Source of the DNA: Algoriella xinjiangensis
Lineage (GTDB): Bacteria > Bacteroidota > Bacteroidia > Flavobacteriales > Weeksellaceae
DNA length: 64,000 nt
Direction: 5' to 3'
NCBI RefSeq assembly: GCF_900115015.1
Contig: NZ_FOUZ01000015.1
Location: 1 to 64,000 of the forward strand
Shown: one piece after another, positions 7,538-15,225 of the stretch
Layout of the letters: the number at the start of each line of letters is the position of its first letter
Numbering within the stretch: the first letter of the stretch is position 1
Translations under genes and position numbers: made by a program
Notes under the pieces: generated by a model
What the model was told of the DNA's origin: nothing
What the model saw: only the letters and a program-made list of their open reading frames with translations
Databases searched by the model: none

Positions 7538-8251
7538 ATGAAAGCAATGATTTTTGCAGCGGGTTTAGGAACTCGTTTAAAACCATTTACAGAAAATCAT
7601 CCAAAAGCGTTGGCAGTTGTAAATGGAAAAACTCTTTTGCAACGAAATATTGAGTACCTAAAATCTTACGGAATTGACGAAATTGTAATCAATGTTCATC
7701 ATTTTGCAGATCAAATTATTGCTTTTTTAGAAGAAAATAATTACTTTGATATCTCGATTGAAATTTCTGATGAAACTGATCAAGTTTTAGAAACTGGTGG
7801 CGGATTAGTAAAAGCGAAAGCCAATTTTACAGAAGATTTTTTAGTGATTAATGCAGATATTTTGACTGATTTAAATCTTGCAGAATTTATAAAATCTCAT
7901 CAAGAAAATAAAGCGCTAGTAACTTTAGCTGTTTCGGACAGAAATTCGTCTCGAAAACTTTATTTTAGTGATAAAAACGAATTAAAAGGTTGGAAAAATT
8001 TAAACACAAACGAAGAAATTAAAGCAACAGATTCTTTAGAAAACCTAACTGAATTGGCTTTTAGTGGTATTCATTTGATTTCTCCTACTCTATTTGGGCA
8101 TATTCATCAACATGGTAAATTTTCTATCATGAAAGTTTATATGGATTTGATGCAATCGCAATCAATAAAAGGTTTCGACCATTCGGGAGGAATTTTAATT
8201 GATGTTGGTCGCCCAGAAAGCATCATTGAAGCTGAAGAATACTTTAAATAA
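7538..8251 (+). CDS. MurU-like sugar-1-phosphate nucleotidyltransferase
   Basis: A protein of 237 residues with the nucleotidyltransferase signature FAAGLGTRLKPFT..HPKAL at residues 5-25. A metal-site aspartate lies in VINADILTDL near residue 108, and a late VGRPESIIEAEEY segment is present. Its short length, without a left-handed beta-helix, fits MurU (MurNAc-1-phosphate uridylyltransferase) rather than GlmU. The frame opens at a TTG (7514) inside the preceding gene. The ATG at 7538, two bases after that gene's stop, aligns with the family start. With the AmgK-like kinase it would form a salvage route from MurNAc to UDP-MurNAc that bypasses de novo synthesis. A mannose-1-phosphate or glucose-1-phosphate specificity cannot be excluded. 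Confidence 0.82.
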   Translation: MKAMIFAAGLGTRLKPFTENHPKALAVVNGKTLLQRNIEYLKSYGIDEIVINVHHFADQIIAFLEENNYFDISIEISDETDQVLETGGGLVKAKANFTEDFLVINADILTDLNLAEFIKSHQENKALVTLAVSDRNSSRKLYFSDKNELKGWKNLNTNEEIKATDSLENLTELAFSGIHLISPTLFGHIHQHGKFSIMKVYMDLMQSQSIKGFDHSGGILIDVGRPESIIEAEEYFK

Positions 8252-8253
8252 TA

Positions 8254-8288
8254 AACATAAACTCAATTCTTAGAATTGAGTTTATGTT
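8254..8288 (+). terminator. hairpin terminator of the kinase/RapZ-C/MurU-like operon
   Basis: A perfect 17-bp inverted repeat (8254-8270 with 8272-8288), starting immediately after the stop codon. The T tract after it is poor, so termination could be partial or the hairpin may only stabilise the 3' end. Confidence 0.65.
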
Positions 8289-8313
8289 GTGTTGCTAAAT
8301 TCTTAAAATAAAA

Positions 8314-8344
8314 TTTGTTAAATCCATATTTCAGTCTATTTTTG
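8314..8344 (+). promoter_or_regulatory. consensus promoter for the PEGA lipoprotein gene
   Basis: TTTG at 8314-8317, a 19-base spacer, and TATTTTTG at 8337-8344. Both boxes match the Bacteroidota consensus exactly. Transcription should start near 8350, giving a leader of about 57 bases. Confidence 0.75.
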
Positions 8345-8407
8345 TTCTAATTTTAACAAAATATTTCTGAATAATATTTTGCGATTATACCATATTAAAA
8401 ATTACAC

Positions 8408-8869
8408 ATGAAAAAATTATCAATTGCATTATTTGCAGGAAGTTTATTAACTTTAACAAGTTGTGCTACAATTATTTCTGGCTCTAAACAGAAAATTAGC
8501 TTTGCAAGTACTCCTTCCGAAGCAACAGTTTACATTGATGAAGTGGAAATTGGAAAAACGCCAATAGAAAAGAAGTTAGAACGTAAGAAAAATCACAATG
8601 TAAAAATTGTTTTAGATGGATATCAACCATTTGAAATTGAAATCACTAAAAAATTTAATGCATGGTACATTGGAAATGCATTTTTTGGAGGTTTAATTGG
8701 TTTTATTATTGATCCTGCTACAGGCGCAATGTTTAGACTAACACCAAAGCAAGTACAAGCAGAAATGGCTGAAGGAACGGTTTTCAATCAAAAAGGTGAA
8801 GATGTTTACATTGCTGTAAAATTAAACATTGATCCTTCTTGGGAAAAAATTGGTCAATTATCAAAATAA
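8408..8869 (+). CDS. PEGA-domain lipoprotein
   Basis: A protein of 153 residues with a lipoprotein signal (LTLTSC, lipidated Cys19). A PEGA-type beta domain follows (FASTPSEATVYIDEVEIGKTPIEKKL is its core, residues about 30-57). A small hydrophobic and glycine-rich segment (FFGGLIGFIIDPATGAMF, near residues 95-112) is typical of this family in Bacteroidota. It could dip into the membrane. PEGA domains are surface or periplasmic adaptor modules; no activity can be assigned. The gene has its own promoter (8314-8344) and terminator (8919-8950), so it is monocistronic. Confidence 0.8.
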   Translation: MKKLSIALFAGSLLTLTSCATIISGSKQKISFASTPSEATVYIDEVEIGKTPIEKKLERKKNHNVKIVLDGYQPFEIEITKKFNAWYIGNAFFGGLIGFIIDPATGAMFRLTPKQVQAEMAEGTVFNQKGEDVYIAVKLNIDPSWEKIGQLSK

Positions 8870-8918
8870 ATTAAATAGAAAGGCAATTAAAGTCTAACTC
8901 TATTTCAGATAAAAAAAC

Positions 8919-8950
8919 AAAACCTCAATTCATAAAATTGAGGTTTTTAT
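8919..8950 (+). terminator. intrinsic terminator
   Basis: A 12-bp stem (8919-8930 with 8936-8947), loop CATAA, followed by a T-rich run. It ends the PEGA lipoprotein transcript. Confidence 0.8.
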
Positions 8951-8979
8951 TTATTAAAATTTTATATAACTTTATCTGA

Positions 8980-9462
8980 ATGAAATACATCAACTACTTT
9001 GTATATCTCACAATTTTTCTGGTAATTATTGTAGGAGCAATTTTTTATTTTAGTCTTAAAACGGAAGTTGGTAATATTAATAAACGTGATATTATTGACC
9101 AGAATACAGCTTTTGAACCTTGTTCATCTGATATTTATCAATATTATAATGATAAAACTGGTTATAAAACGGAACGTTTCGGAATTAGAAATGAAATTTC
9201 TCAATCAATTAATAACTTAAATTACCCTAATTTTTCTGGACTTATTAATGTAAGATTTGTAATTAATTGTAAAAATGAAATTGGTTATTTCAGAATTAAA
9301 ACTACAAATCAGCACTATAAAAATATTGAAATTCCTGCATCTTTACAAAAACAAATTGTTGCAATCATACAACAATTGAAAAATTGGAATGGAAAAAATA
9401 AAGATTCTTATTATCAAATTTATATCAAAATACGAAATGGAAAAGTTGAAGATATTTTTTAG
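8980..9462 (+). CDS. membrane-anchored protein of unknown function
   Basis: A protein of 160 residues with one N-terminal transmembrane helix (residues 5-27) and a periplasmic rest. The segment LINVRFVINCKNEIGYFRIKT, and its distance from the end, recalls the C-terminal fold of TonB-like proteins, in which a strand of similar form precedes a helix and final strand. This is a weak structural resemblance and not a family call. The 3' end overlaps the following TPR gene, so the two are probably cotranscribed and may act together. Confidence 0.65.
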   Translation: MKYINYFVYLTIFLVIIVGAIFYFSLKTEVGNINKRDIIDQNTAFEPCSSDIYQYYNDKTGYKTERFGIRNEISQSINNLNYPNFSGLINVRFVINCKNEIGYFRIKTTNQHYKNIEIPASLQKQIVAIIQQLKNWNGKNKDSYYQIYIKIRNGKVEDIF

Positions 9463-10276
9463 TTCTAAAGTTGTTCGAATTATTTTTGGAACACTAAAAC
9501 TATTGTTTTCTGTTCCTATTTTTTGTGTAAGTATTTTTATAATTTATTTGTATTTTTTCTCTCCTATTGATACAAAATTTAAAATAGCAGCGGAACCTCA
9601 AGGTTCGTATTACTCGGTATTTATGTTAGATCATTTAATAAAGTCTAATCCTGATAATTATAAAATAGTTTGGGAATCATCAGTAGCATATAACAAACGA
9701 GGAGAGCACGAAGAAGGAATGAAGCGTTTAGATAAAGCAATTGCACTAGCTCCACAAGAAAAATTAGGTTATGCTGGCTGGATAAAACAAACAAAACTTA
9801 AGGATTATGAAAATGCCTTAAAAAATTATCACAGATTAAATAAACTTTCAAAAATCGTTGAATATCCTTGGGGAGAAAATATTTATTATTTGATGGGAAT
9901 TTCTTATCAAGGTTTAAAAAATTATGATTCGGCAAATATTTATTATGACAAATTTATTGCGTCCGAAAAAAATCCTCAAAACATTTATCCAAGAACATTT
10001 ACTTACAGAGGAAAAATGGAATTTGATCAGAAAAATTATAAAAAAGCGATAGAATTTTACAATAAAACCATTAATTTAGATAAAAATATTGCAGAAGCCT
10101 ACTTTTACAAAGCACAAACTTTAGAAGCTACTAATCAATTGGATTCTGCAAAATATAATTACCAAAAAAGTTTAGAATTAATCAAAAACAATTACAAAGA
10201 TAAAGATCCTTATGATGAGAAGTTTTTGGAAATTTATCAATTAGAAGTAGAAGATATTCTGAAAAATTTAAAATAA
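9437..10276 (+). CDS. membrane-anchored TPR protein
   Basis: A protein of 279 residues from the ATG at 9437; an earlier in-frame ATG at 9389 would add 16 residues and overlap the upstream gene by 74 bases instead of 26. Residues about 10-40 form a transmembrane helix. At least four TPR-like helical pairs follow, including VAYNKRGEHEEGMKRLDKAI, YLMGISYQGLKNYDSANIYY, KMEFDQKNYKKAIEFYNKTI and YFYKAQTLEATNQLDSAKYN. TPR arrays bind partner proteins. The overlap suggests the partner could be the preceding membrane protein. No catalytic domain is visible. The stop lies one base from the stop of the convergent YchJ-like gene. Confidence 0.78.
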   Translation: MEKLKIFFSSKVVRIIFGTLKLLFSVPIFCVSIFIIYLYFFSPIDTKFKIAAEPQGSYYSVFMLDHLIKSNPDNYKIVWESSVAYNKRGEHEEGMKRLDKAIALAPQEKLGYAGWIKQTKLKDYENALKNYHRLNKLSKIVEYPWGENIYYLMGISYQGLKNYDSANIYYDKFIASEKNPQNIYPRTFTYRGKMEFDQKNYKKAIEFYNKTINLDKNIAEAYFYKAQTLEATNQLDSAKYNYQKSLELIKNNYKDKDPYDEKFLEIYQLEVEDILKNLK

Positions 10277-10277
10277 A

Positions 10278-10649
10278 TCAATAAAATTCTCCATCTAGAT
10301 AAAACCATTTCCCGTTTTCTTTTTTAAATGTAGAAAGTTCATCATGTTCGTAAATATCTCCTTTTTGATCTTGATAAAAAGCACGAAATCTAACTTTGTC
10401 ATCTTTCGCAAAAACGATTTCTAATTTTAGCCATTTATTTGATTTTGCCCAATTTTCAATATCTTTTGCATCATGTAATTTTTGGGTAGAAAAATGTGTC
10501 GTTTCAACTAAATAATCTGTCAAAACTTTAGCAAAAGCTGTGTAACGCGAACGCATTAATTGTTCTGGATTTTCTGGATTTTCTTTTGCAAGATGAAAAG
10601 GTTCGCAGCAATTTTCGTAGGGTTTTCCTGAACAACAAGGACAATTCAT
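10278..10649 (-). CDS. YchJ-family SEC-C motif protein
   Basis: A protein of 123 residues. The N-terminal metal-binding motif is CPCCSG...CC (Cys3, Cys5, Cys14, Cys15), the SEC-C zinc motif also found at the SecA C-terminus. It is followed by the LMRSRYTAFA and FRAFYQDQ segments of the YchJ (UPF0225) family, a small NTF2-like domain. The function of the family is not established. The gene is convergent with the TPR gene, with one base between the stop codons and no hairpin. Confidence 0.88.
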   Translation of the reverse strand: MNCPCCSGKPYENCCEPFHLAKENPENPEQLMRSRYTAFAKVLTDYLVETTHFSTQKLHDAKDIENWAKSNKWLKLEIVFAKDDKVRFRAFYQDQKGDIYEHDELSTFKKENGKWFYLDGEFY

Positions 10650-10679
10650 TTCTTAATAATTTTGAGGCAAAAATACAAT

Positions 10680-11402
10680 TTACTTGTCTTTATGAAAATG
10701 ATAATGGTCTTGAATTATAACTTGTATAAAATCTATATTTCCTAAACCATCACTTTTTACATCCATTATTTCTTCTAATTTTCGCGTTAATTTTTGTAAA
10801 ACATCGTAATTATTTGAATGTAAAGCTGACGTAAAATTTTCTTTCACAATATTTATATCGCGGTCGGACAAACGATAAACTTCTGGAAAACGGATTTTAT
10901 ACGTTTGCGAAACTTCTGCAAAAATAGTTTGTGATAAATCTAATTTCGGATTAAGATCAATCAAACAAGTATTTGCCACAATATCGCCTAAACGTTGTCC
11001 ATTTTTGTTGACAATTGCAGTTATCAAAGCAATCATTCCAAAAAACAGATAAATTTCTACAATTCCGATTACCCAACGCAAAAAATAATCAAAATTATTG
11101 GCACGATTTCCGTCCATACGAATCACACGAATCTTCATTATCAACTTTCCAACGGTTTGTCCATTCATCAAAATTTCTAAAATAAGTGGATACATTAACA
11201 CGATAAAAAAGATGGTACTATCAATACCGTACTGCATCCATTCGTCATTATAAGGCAGATGTTCTGAAACAAAAAATAAAGAATACGCTAAAATAATACG
11301 AATAATTGCATCAATAATATACGCTAATACGCGCTTGCCTAATGGTGCAATATTATATTCAATTTGAACATTTTGTGGTGTATTCACTAAAAGTTTATTC
11401 AT
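10680..11402 (-). CDS. RDD-family membrane protein
   Basis: A protein of 240 residues. The RDD domain covers about residues 15-150, with hydrophobic helices near 27-45, 60-80 and 115-135, the motif KRVLAYIIDAIIR at the start, and GQTVGKLIMKIRV before the last helix. The C-terminal 90 residues are polar and cytosolic. RDD proteins are small integral membrane proteins of uncertain role, some proposed as transporters. In Bacteroidota an RDD gene commonly stands divergent from a SpoIIM/MoxR/DUF58 operon, as it does here with only 29 bases between start codons, so the two sides are probably coregulated. Confidence 0.87.
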   Translation of the reverse strand: MNKLLVNTPQNVQIEYNIAPLGKRVLAYIIDAIIRIILAYSLFFVSEHLPYNDEWMQYGIDSTIFFIVLMYPLILEILMNGQTVGKLIMKIRVIRMDGNRANNFDYFLRWVIGIVEIYLFFGMIALITAIVNKNGQRLGDIVANTCLIDLNPKLDLSQTIFAEVSQTYKIRFPEVYRLSDRDINIVKENFTSALHSNNYDVLQKLTRKLEEIMDVKSDGLGNIDFIQVIIQDHYHFHKDK

Positions 11403-11409
11403 ATATTTG
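11402..11409 (+). promoter_or_regulatory. candidate -7 box for the SpoIIM-MoxR operon
   Basis: TATATTTG is an exact TAnnTTTG match and overlaps the start codon of the divergent RDD gene. It would start transcription about 15 bases before the SpoIIM ATG at 11432. The nearest TTTG upstream (11372-11375) is further away than usual. Confidence 0.45.
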
Positions 11410-11431
11410 GGTAACTAACAACTACTCTAAA

Positions 11432-12430
11432 ATGAGAGAAGCGCATTTTATTGATAAAAATAAGGCGAAATGGTCTGATATTGAACATAATTTGAAAAAT
11501 AAATTAAATGTACATCCAGATATTTTAGCCAAAAACTATATTGAAATTACAAATGATTTGGCATTTGCGCAAACCTATTATTCAAAAAGTAAAACCAAAG
11601 ATTATTTGAATGAGTTGGCACTTTTTGCCCATCAATCAATTTACAAAGATCAACGAACTTCGTCTAATCAGTTTATTGATTTTTTCAAGAATGATGTTCC
11701 TGCGATTGTATATAAAAACCAAAAAATGTTTTTGTATTCATTTCTAATCTTTTCGCTTGCAGTTTTAATTGGTGTATTATCTTCGCATTTTGATCCAGAT
11801 TTTACGCGACTTATTTTGGGCGATGATTATGTAAACGAAACATTAATCAATATAAAAAAAGGAGATCCTGCGGCAATTTACAAATCTGGAAGCGAGGCTG
11901 GCTCTACTTTATACATCACAATTAACAATATAAAAGTTGCATTTTACGCCTTTACTTTAGGTTTATTTTTTAGTATTGGTACGGGTTATATTTTATTTTC
12001 GAACGGAATAATGTTGGGCGCATTTCATTATATGTTTTACCAAGAAGGTGTTTTAGGAAAAGCAATGTCTGCCATTTGGATGCACGGAACTATAGAAATT
12101 TCGGTTATAATTATTGCTGGAGCTTGTGGTTTAATGATTGGTAATAGTTTTATGTTTCCTAAAACTTTATCGCGAACAAAATCATTAACCATCAAAGCAA
12201 AAGAAGCCGTAATGATTTTGATTAGCACTATTCCTCTCTTTATGATTGCTGGTTTTATTGAAGGTTTTATAACACGTTTATACGATGTCAATCTGTTTTT
12301 TAGCTTACTAGTTATTTTACTTTCAATTTCCTTAATCGTTTGGTATTATATTATTTATCCAATTCAAAAACACAGAAATAATAATTCTTTTTTGTTTAAT
12401 CCATCACAAACAACAAATGAAAAAGAATAA
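11432..12430 (+). CDS. SpoIIM-family (DUF95) membrane protein
   Basis: A protein of 332 residues from the ATG at 11432. The frame continues upstream to 11342, but that would overlap the divergent RDD coding sequence. After a cytosolic N-terminal region of about 90 residues come five or six hydrophobic helices, with family features such as NNIKVAFYAFTLGLFF and WMHGTIEISVIIIAGACGL. Relatives include Bacillus SpoIIM, an engulfment component, but here the gene is part of a MoxR/DUF58 envelope operon and has no link to sporulation. It overlaps the next gene by 14 bases. Molecular function unknown. Confidence 0.87.
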   Translation: MREAHFIDKNKAKWSDIEHNLKNKLNVHPDILAKNYIEITNDLAFAQTYYSKSKTKDYLNELALFAHQSIYKDQRTSSNQFIDFFKNDVPAIVYKNQKMFLYSFLIFSLAVLIGVLSSHFDPDFTRLILGDDYVNETLINIKKGDPAAIYKSGSEAGSTLYITINNIKVAFYAFTLGLFFSIGTGYILFSNGIMLGAFHYMFYQEGVLGKAMSAIWMHGTIEISVIIIAGACGLMIGNSFMFPKTLSRTKSLTIKAKEAVMILISTIPLFMIAGFIEGFITRLYDVNLFFSLLVILLSISLIVWYYIIYPIQKHRNNNSFLFNPSQTTNEKE

Positions 12431-13079
12431 AATTATAACGACATTTTTACTTCTATTTTTTCAAATTATACTTTTTGCTCAAACTAAATCACAAGAATTT
12501 AATACGTTTAAAGCAAAATATAATTCGGAAGAATTTAATTATATCGAAAAAGAAAAACCACTTCCAAAAGAATATCAACCAAATGAATTTTCTGAATTTA
12601 TTGGAAAGATTTTTAATGTGATTTTGCGCTTACCATTAGAGATAATTTTCTATTGTTTATTGGCACTTTTTTTAGCTTTTATCGCTTATCGTATTTATAA
12701 AAATGGTGGAGTTTTTAAATCTAATACGAAGAAAATTTATAACGAATCTGATTTTGGTTTTATTGAAGAAAATCTATCTGAAATTAATCTGAATGATTTA
12801 ATTGTTAAAGCCGAAAAAGAACAAAATTATCCTTTAGCAATTCGCTATTTACATTATCAAAATTTACAAAATTTAGATAAAAAAGGTTTAATTGAATGGA
12901 ATCCGAAGAAAACAAATCAGCAATTTATTAATCAAATTAAACAAGAAAATATACAAACTTCTTTTGCAAATAATACCAAAGTTTTCAATCAAATTTGGTT
13001 TGGCGAATTCAAAATAGATGCAACTCAATACCAAACTTTCAAAGCAATGTTTAATCAATTAAATCAATCGATAAAATGA
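12417..13079 (+). CDS. DUF4129-domain membrane protein
   Basis: A protein of 220 residues with an N-terminal signal segment ending IILFAQ and one transmembrane helix near residues 75-100. A cytosolic DUF4129 region follows, marked by YPLAIRYLHYQNLQNLDKKGLIEW and KTNQQF. DUF4129 domains are regularly encoded next to MoxR ATPases and DUF58 proteins, often fused to transglutaminase domains; here it stands alone. It overlaps its neighbours on both sides (14 bases upstream, 4 bases ATGA downstream), so it is translated as part of one polycistron. Confidence 0.82.
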   Translation: MKKNKIITTFLLLFFQIILFAQTKSQEFNTFKAKYNSEEFNYIEKEKPLPKEYQPNEFSEFIGKIFNVILRLPLEIIFYCLLALFLAFIAYRIYKNGGVFKSNTKKIYNESDFGFIEENLSEINLNDLIVKAEKEQNYPLAIRYLHYQNLQNLDKKGLIEWNPKKTNQQFINQIKQENIQTSFANNTKVFNQIWFGEFKIDATQYQTFKAMFNQLNQSIK

Positions 13080-14236
13080 TAATATTTAAAAGATTAATTG
13101 CAATTATTTGCTTTGTTTCAGCATTTTTCGCATTAAATAGTTGTACAAAATCAGCCAAAACAAAAAATTGGGAAATCGATTTGACGCAAAACAGTAAAAA
13201 TCCGTATGGATTGTATATTGCGCACAAAGAAATTGGAAATTTAGCAAAAGGTAAAGTACAGGATTTAGAGAAACTTTCTGAACTAAATATTGATTCAGCA
13301 AAAGCAAAAAACTATGCAATTGTGGTGATTTCTGATGAATCGTATTTTGATTCGATTACATTACAAAACTTCAATAATATCGTAAAAAATGGAGGAATTG
13401 TTCTTATTTCAGATTATCAAGATAATACCTTAGATACCATTTACACCAACAATATACCGCCAACTGCGGACTTCGAATTAACGACAAATGATACATTTAA
13501 TATTCATAAAAAAAAGTTAATCGAACATCATTATTTTGAAACTTTTAGCAACGATTTTACAATAATAGGAACTATAAAATATAAGAATAAAAACTATCCA
13601 AATATTCTAAAAAAACAACCTGAAAATGCAAAAGGATATTATTTATTTCATGCAGAACCGCTTTATTTTAGCAATTATTATTTACTAAATCAAGATAGTT
13701 ATTTTTACACAAAATCGGTTTTACAACATCTAAAAGGCAGAACAATAATTTGGTATAATACTGATAAAACCTATGCAAGTAGCAACACTTCTATGATGCG
13801 TTACATTTTATCCGAAAAAGCACTAAAATACGCTTGGTATGTACTTTTAGCACTTTTATTTATCTTCTTAATTTTCCGAAGTCGACGCGAACAACGCATT
13901 ATTCCGATTTATAAACAAGAAGAAAATCATACGGTAGAATTTGCCAAAACAATTTCATCACTGTATCAAGAAAATGGAGAAATAAAAGATATTATTTCAA
14001 AGAAAATTGATTACTTTTTATACAAAATTAGAAAAATATTTTTGATTGAAACAGATGATATTACCCACAAAAATTTTATAGAAATTGTGGCTCAAAAAGG
14101 AAATTTTACACAAGAAGAATGTTATAAGAATTTTGAAATTCTAAAAAATATTCACCAAAAAGAAAACCCAAATCAACACGATTTAAAAATTGTGTACGAC
14201 ATAATCGAAAACTACAAACAAAAAGCCAATATCTAA
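13076..14236 (+). CDS. DUF4350-domain membrane protein
   Basis: A protein of 386 residues. It begins with a hydrophobic segment ending LNSC (possible lipidation at Cys23) and continues with a periplasmic DUF4350-like domain of alpha/beta character (YAIVVISDESYFD, NGGIVLISDY). A transmembrane helix lies near residues 255-275, and a cytosolic helical tail begins RSRREQRIIP. The start ATG overlaps the previous stop in ATGA, and its own stop TAATG overlaps the MoxR start. The domain resembles glutamine-amidotransferase-like folds, but no catalytic Cys-His pair is evident. Probable scaffold or sensor of the operon. Confidence 0.78.
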   Translation: MIIFKRLIAIICFVSAFFALNSCTKSAKTKNWEIDLTQNSKNPYGLYIAHKEIGNLAKGKVQDLEKLSELNIDSAKAKNYAIVVISDESYFDSITLQNFNNIVKNGGIVLISDYQDNTLDTIYTNNIPPTADFELTTNDTFNIHKKKLIEHHYFETFSNDFTIIGTIKYKNKNYPNILKKQPENAKGYYLFHAEPLYFSNYYLLNQDSYFYTKSVLQHLKGRTIIWYNTDKTYASSNTSMMRYILSEKALKYAWYVLLALLFIFLIFRSRREQRIIPIYKQEENHTVEFAKTISSLYQENGEIKDIISKKIDYFLYKIRKIFLIETDDITHKNFIEIVAQKGNFTQEECYKNFEILKNIHQKENPNQHDLKIVYDIIENYKQKANI

Positions 14237-15225
14237 TGAATTACGAAAATACATATCAACCTCTCGAAAATCGCACTGATTTTTCGGATATTCAAAATAA
14301 AACGGATGCCATAAAAAACGAGTTAAAAAAAGTAATTGTTGGGCAAGATGATGTGATTGATCAATTAATTTTATCATTGCTTTCTGACGGACATTCGTTG
14401 ATAGAAGGTTTACCTGGCGTTGCGAAAACAATGATGGCAAAGTTGCTGGCAAAAACAATTGACGCCAATTTTAGTCGTATTCAGTTTACGCCAGATTTGA
14501 TGCCTTCGGATGTGATCGGAACGTCAATTCTTAATTCAAAAATCAATGAATTTGAGTTCAAAAAAGGACCTATTTTCGCTAATATTGTTTTGATTGATGA
14601 AATTAACCGTTCTCCAGCCAAAACTCAAGCTGCGTTGTTTGAGTCGATGTCAGAAAAACAAGTTACTGTAGATGGGACTACCTATCCTTTGGCGCCACCT
14701 TTTTTAGTTTTTGCGACACAAAATCCGATTGAACAAGAAGGTACATATCGTTTACCAGAAGCGCAATTGGATCGTTTTATGTTCAAGATTATTGTGAAAT
14801 ATCCATCGTTAGAGGATGAAATTATCTTATTGAATGAGCAACAAAATCGCAAAGAAATTGACAAAGAATCATTGGTAGAAAAAGTGATAAATGGTGAAGA
14901 AATTGTATCGTATCAACAACGCATAAAATCGGTTTATGTACACGAAGCTTTGCTTAATTATATTGCTACAATTGTTCATCAAACAAGGATAGATCAAGCT
15001 TTATATATTGGTGCATCGCCGCGTGCGTCTATTGCAATTTTAGATGCATCCAAATCTAATGCAGCAATTAATGGACGTGATTTTGTAATTCCCGAAGACA
15101 TCAAACAAGTTGCTTATGCTATTTTGGGACATCGTGTTGTGATGATTCCTGAGAAAGAAATGGAAGGCTTTACAACACATCATATTATTCAACAAATTAT
15201 TGACCGTGTAGAAATTCCTCGTTAA
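14236..15225 (+). CDS. MoxR-family AAA+ ATPase
   Basis: A protein of 329 residues. Walker A is GLPGVAKT (residues 58-65), Walker B is VLIDEINR near 117-124, and sensor 1 is FATQNPIEQEGTYRLPEAQLDRF. The C-terminal lid has ASPRASIAI. MoxR ATPases are chaperone-like enzymes that activate or remodel partner proteins, usually VWA or DUF58 proteins encoded next door. Here the DUF58 gene starts on the last base of the MoxR stop codon, so coupled synthesis is likely. All catalytic motifs are intact. Confidence 0.95.
   Translation: MNYENTYQPLENRTDFSDIQNKTDAIKNELKKVIVGQDDVIDQLILSLLSDGHSLIEGLPGVAKTMMAKLLAKTIDANFSRIQFTPDLMPSDVIGTSILNSKINEFEFKKGPIFANIVLIDEINRSPAKTQAALFESMSEKQVTVDGTTYPLAPPFLVFATQNPIEQEGTYRLPEAQLDRFMFKIIVKYPSLEDEIILLNEQQNRKEIDKESLVEKVINGEEIVSYQQRIKSVYVHEALLNYIATIVHQTRIDQALYIGASPRASIAILDASKSNAAINGRDFVIPEDIKQVAYAILGHRVVMIPEKEMEGFTTHHIIQQIIDRVEIPR

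Noticed and set aside
11342-11431. Upstream extension of the SpoIIM-family gene
   Set aside because: It overlaps the divergent RDD coding region; the ATG at 11432 gives a normal protein.
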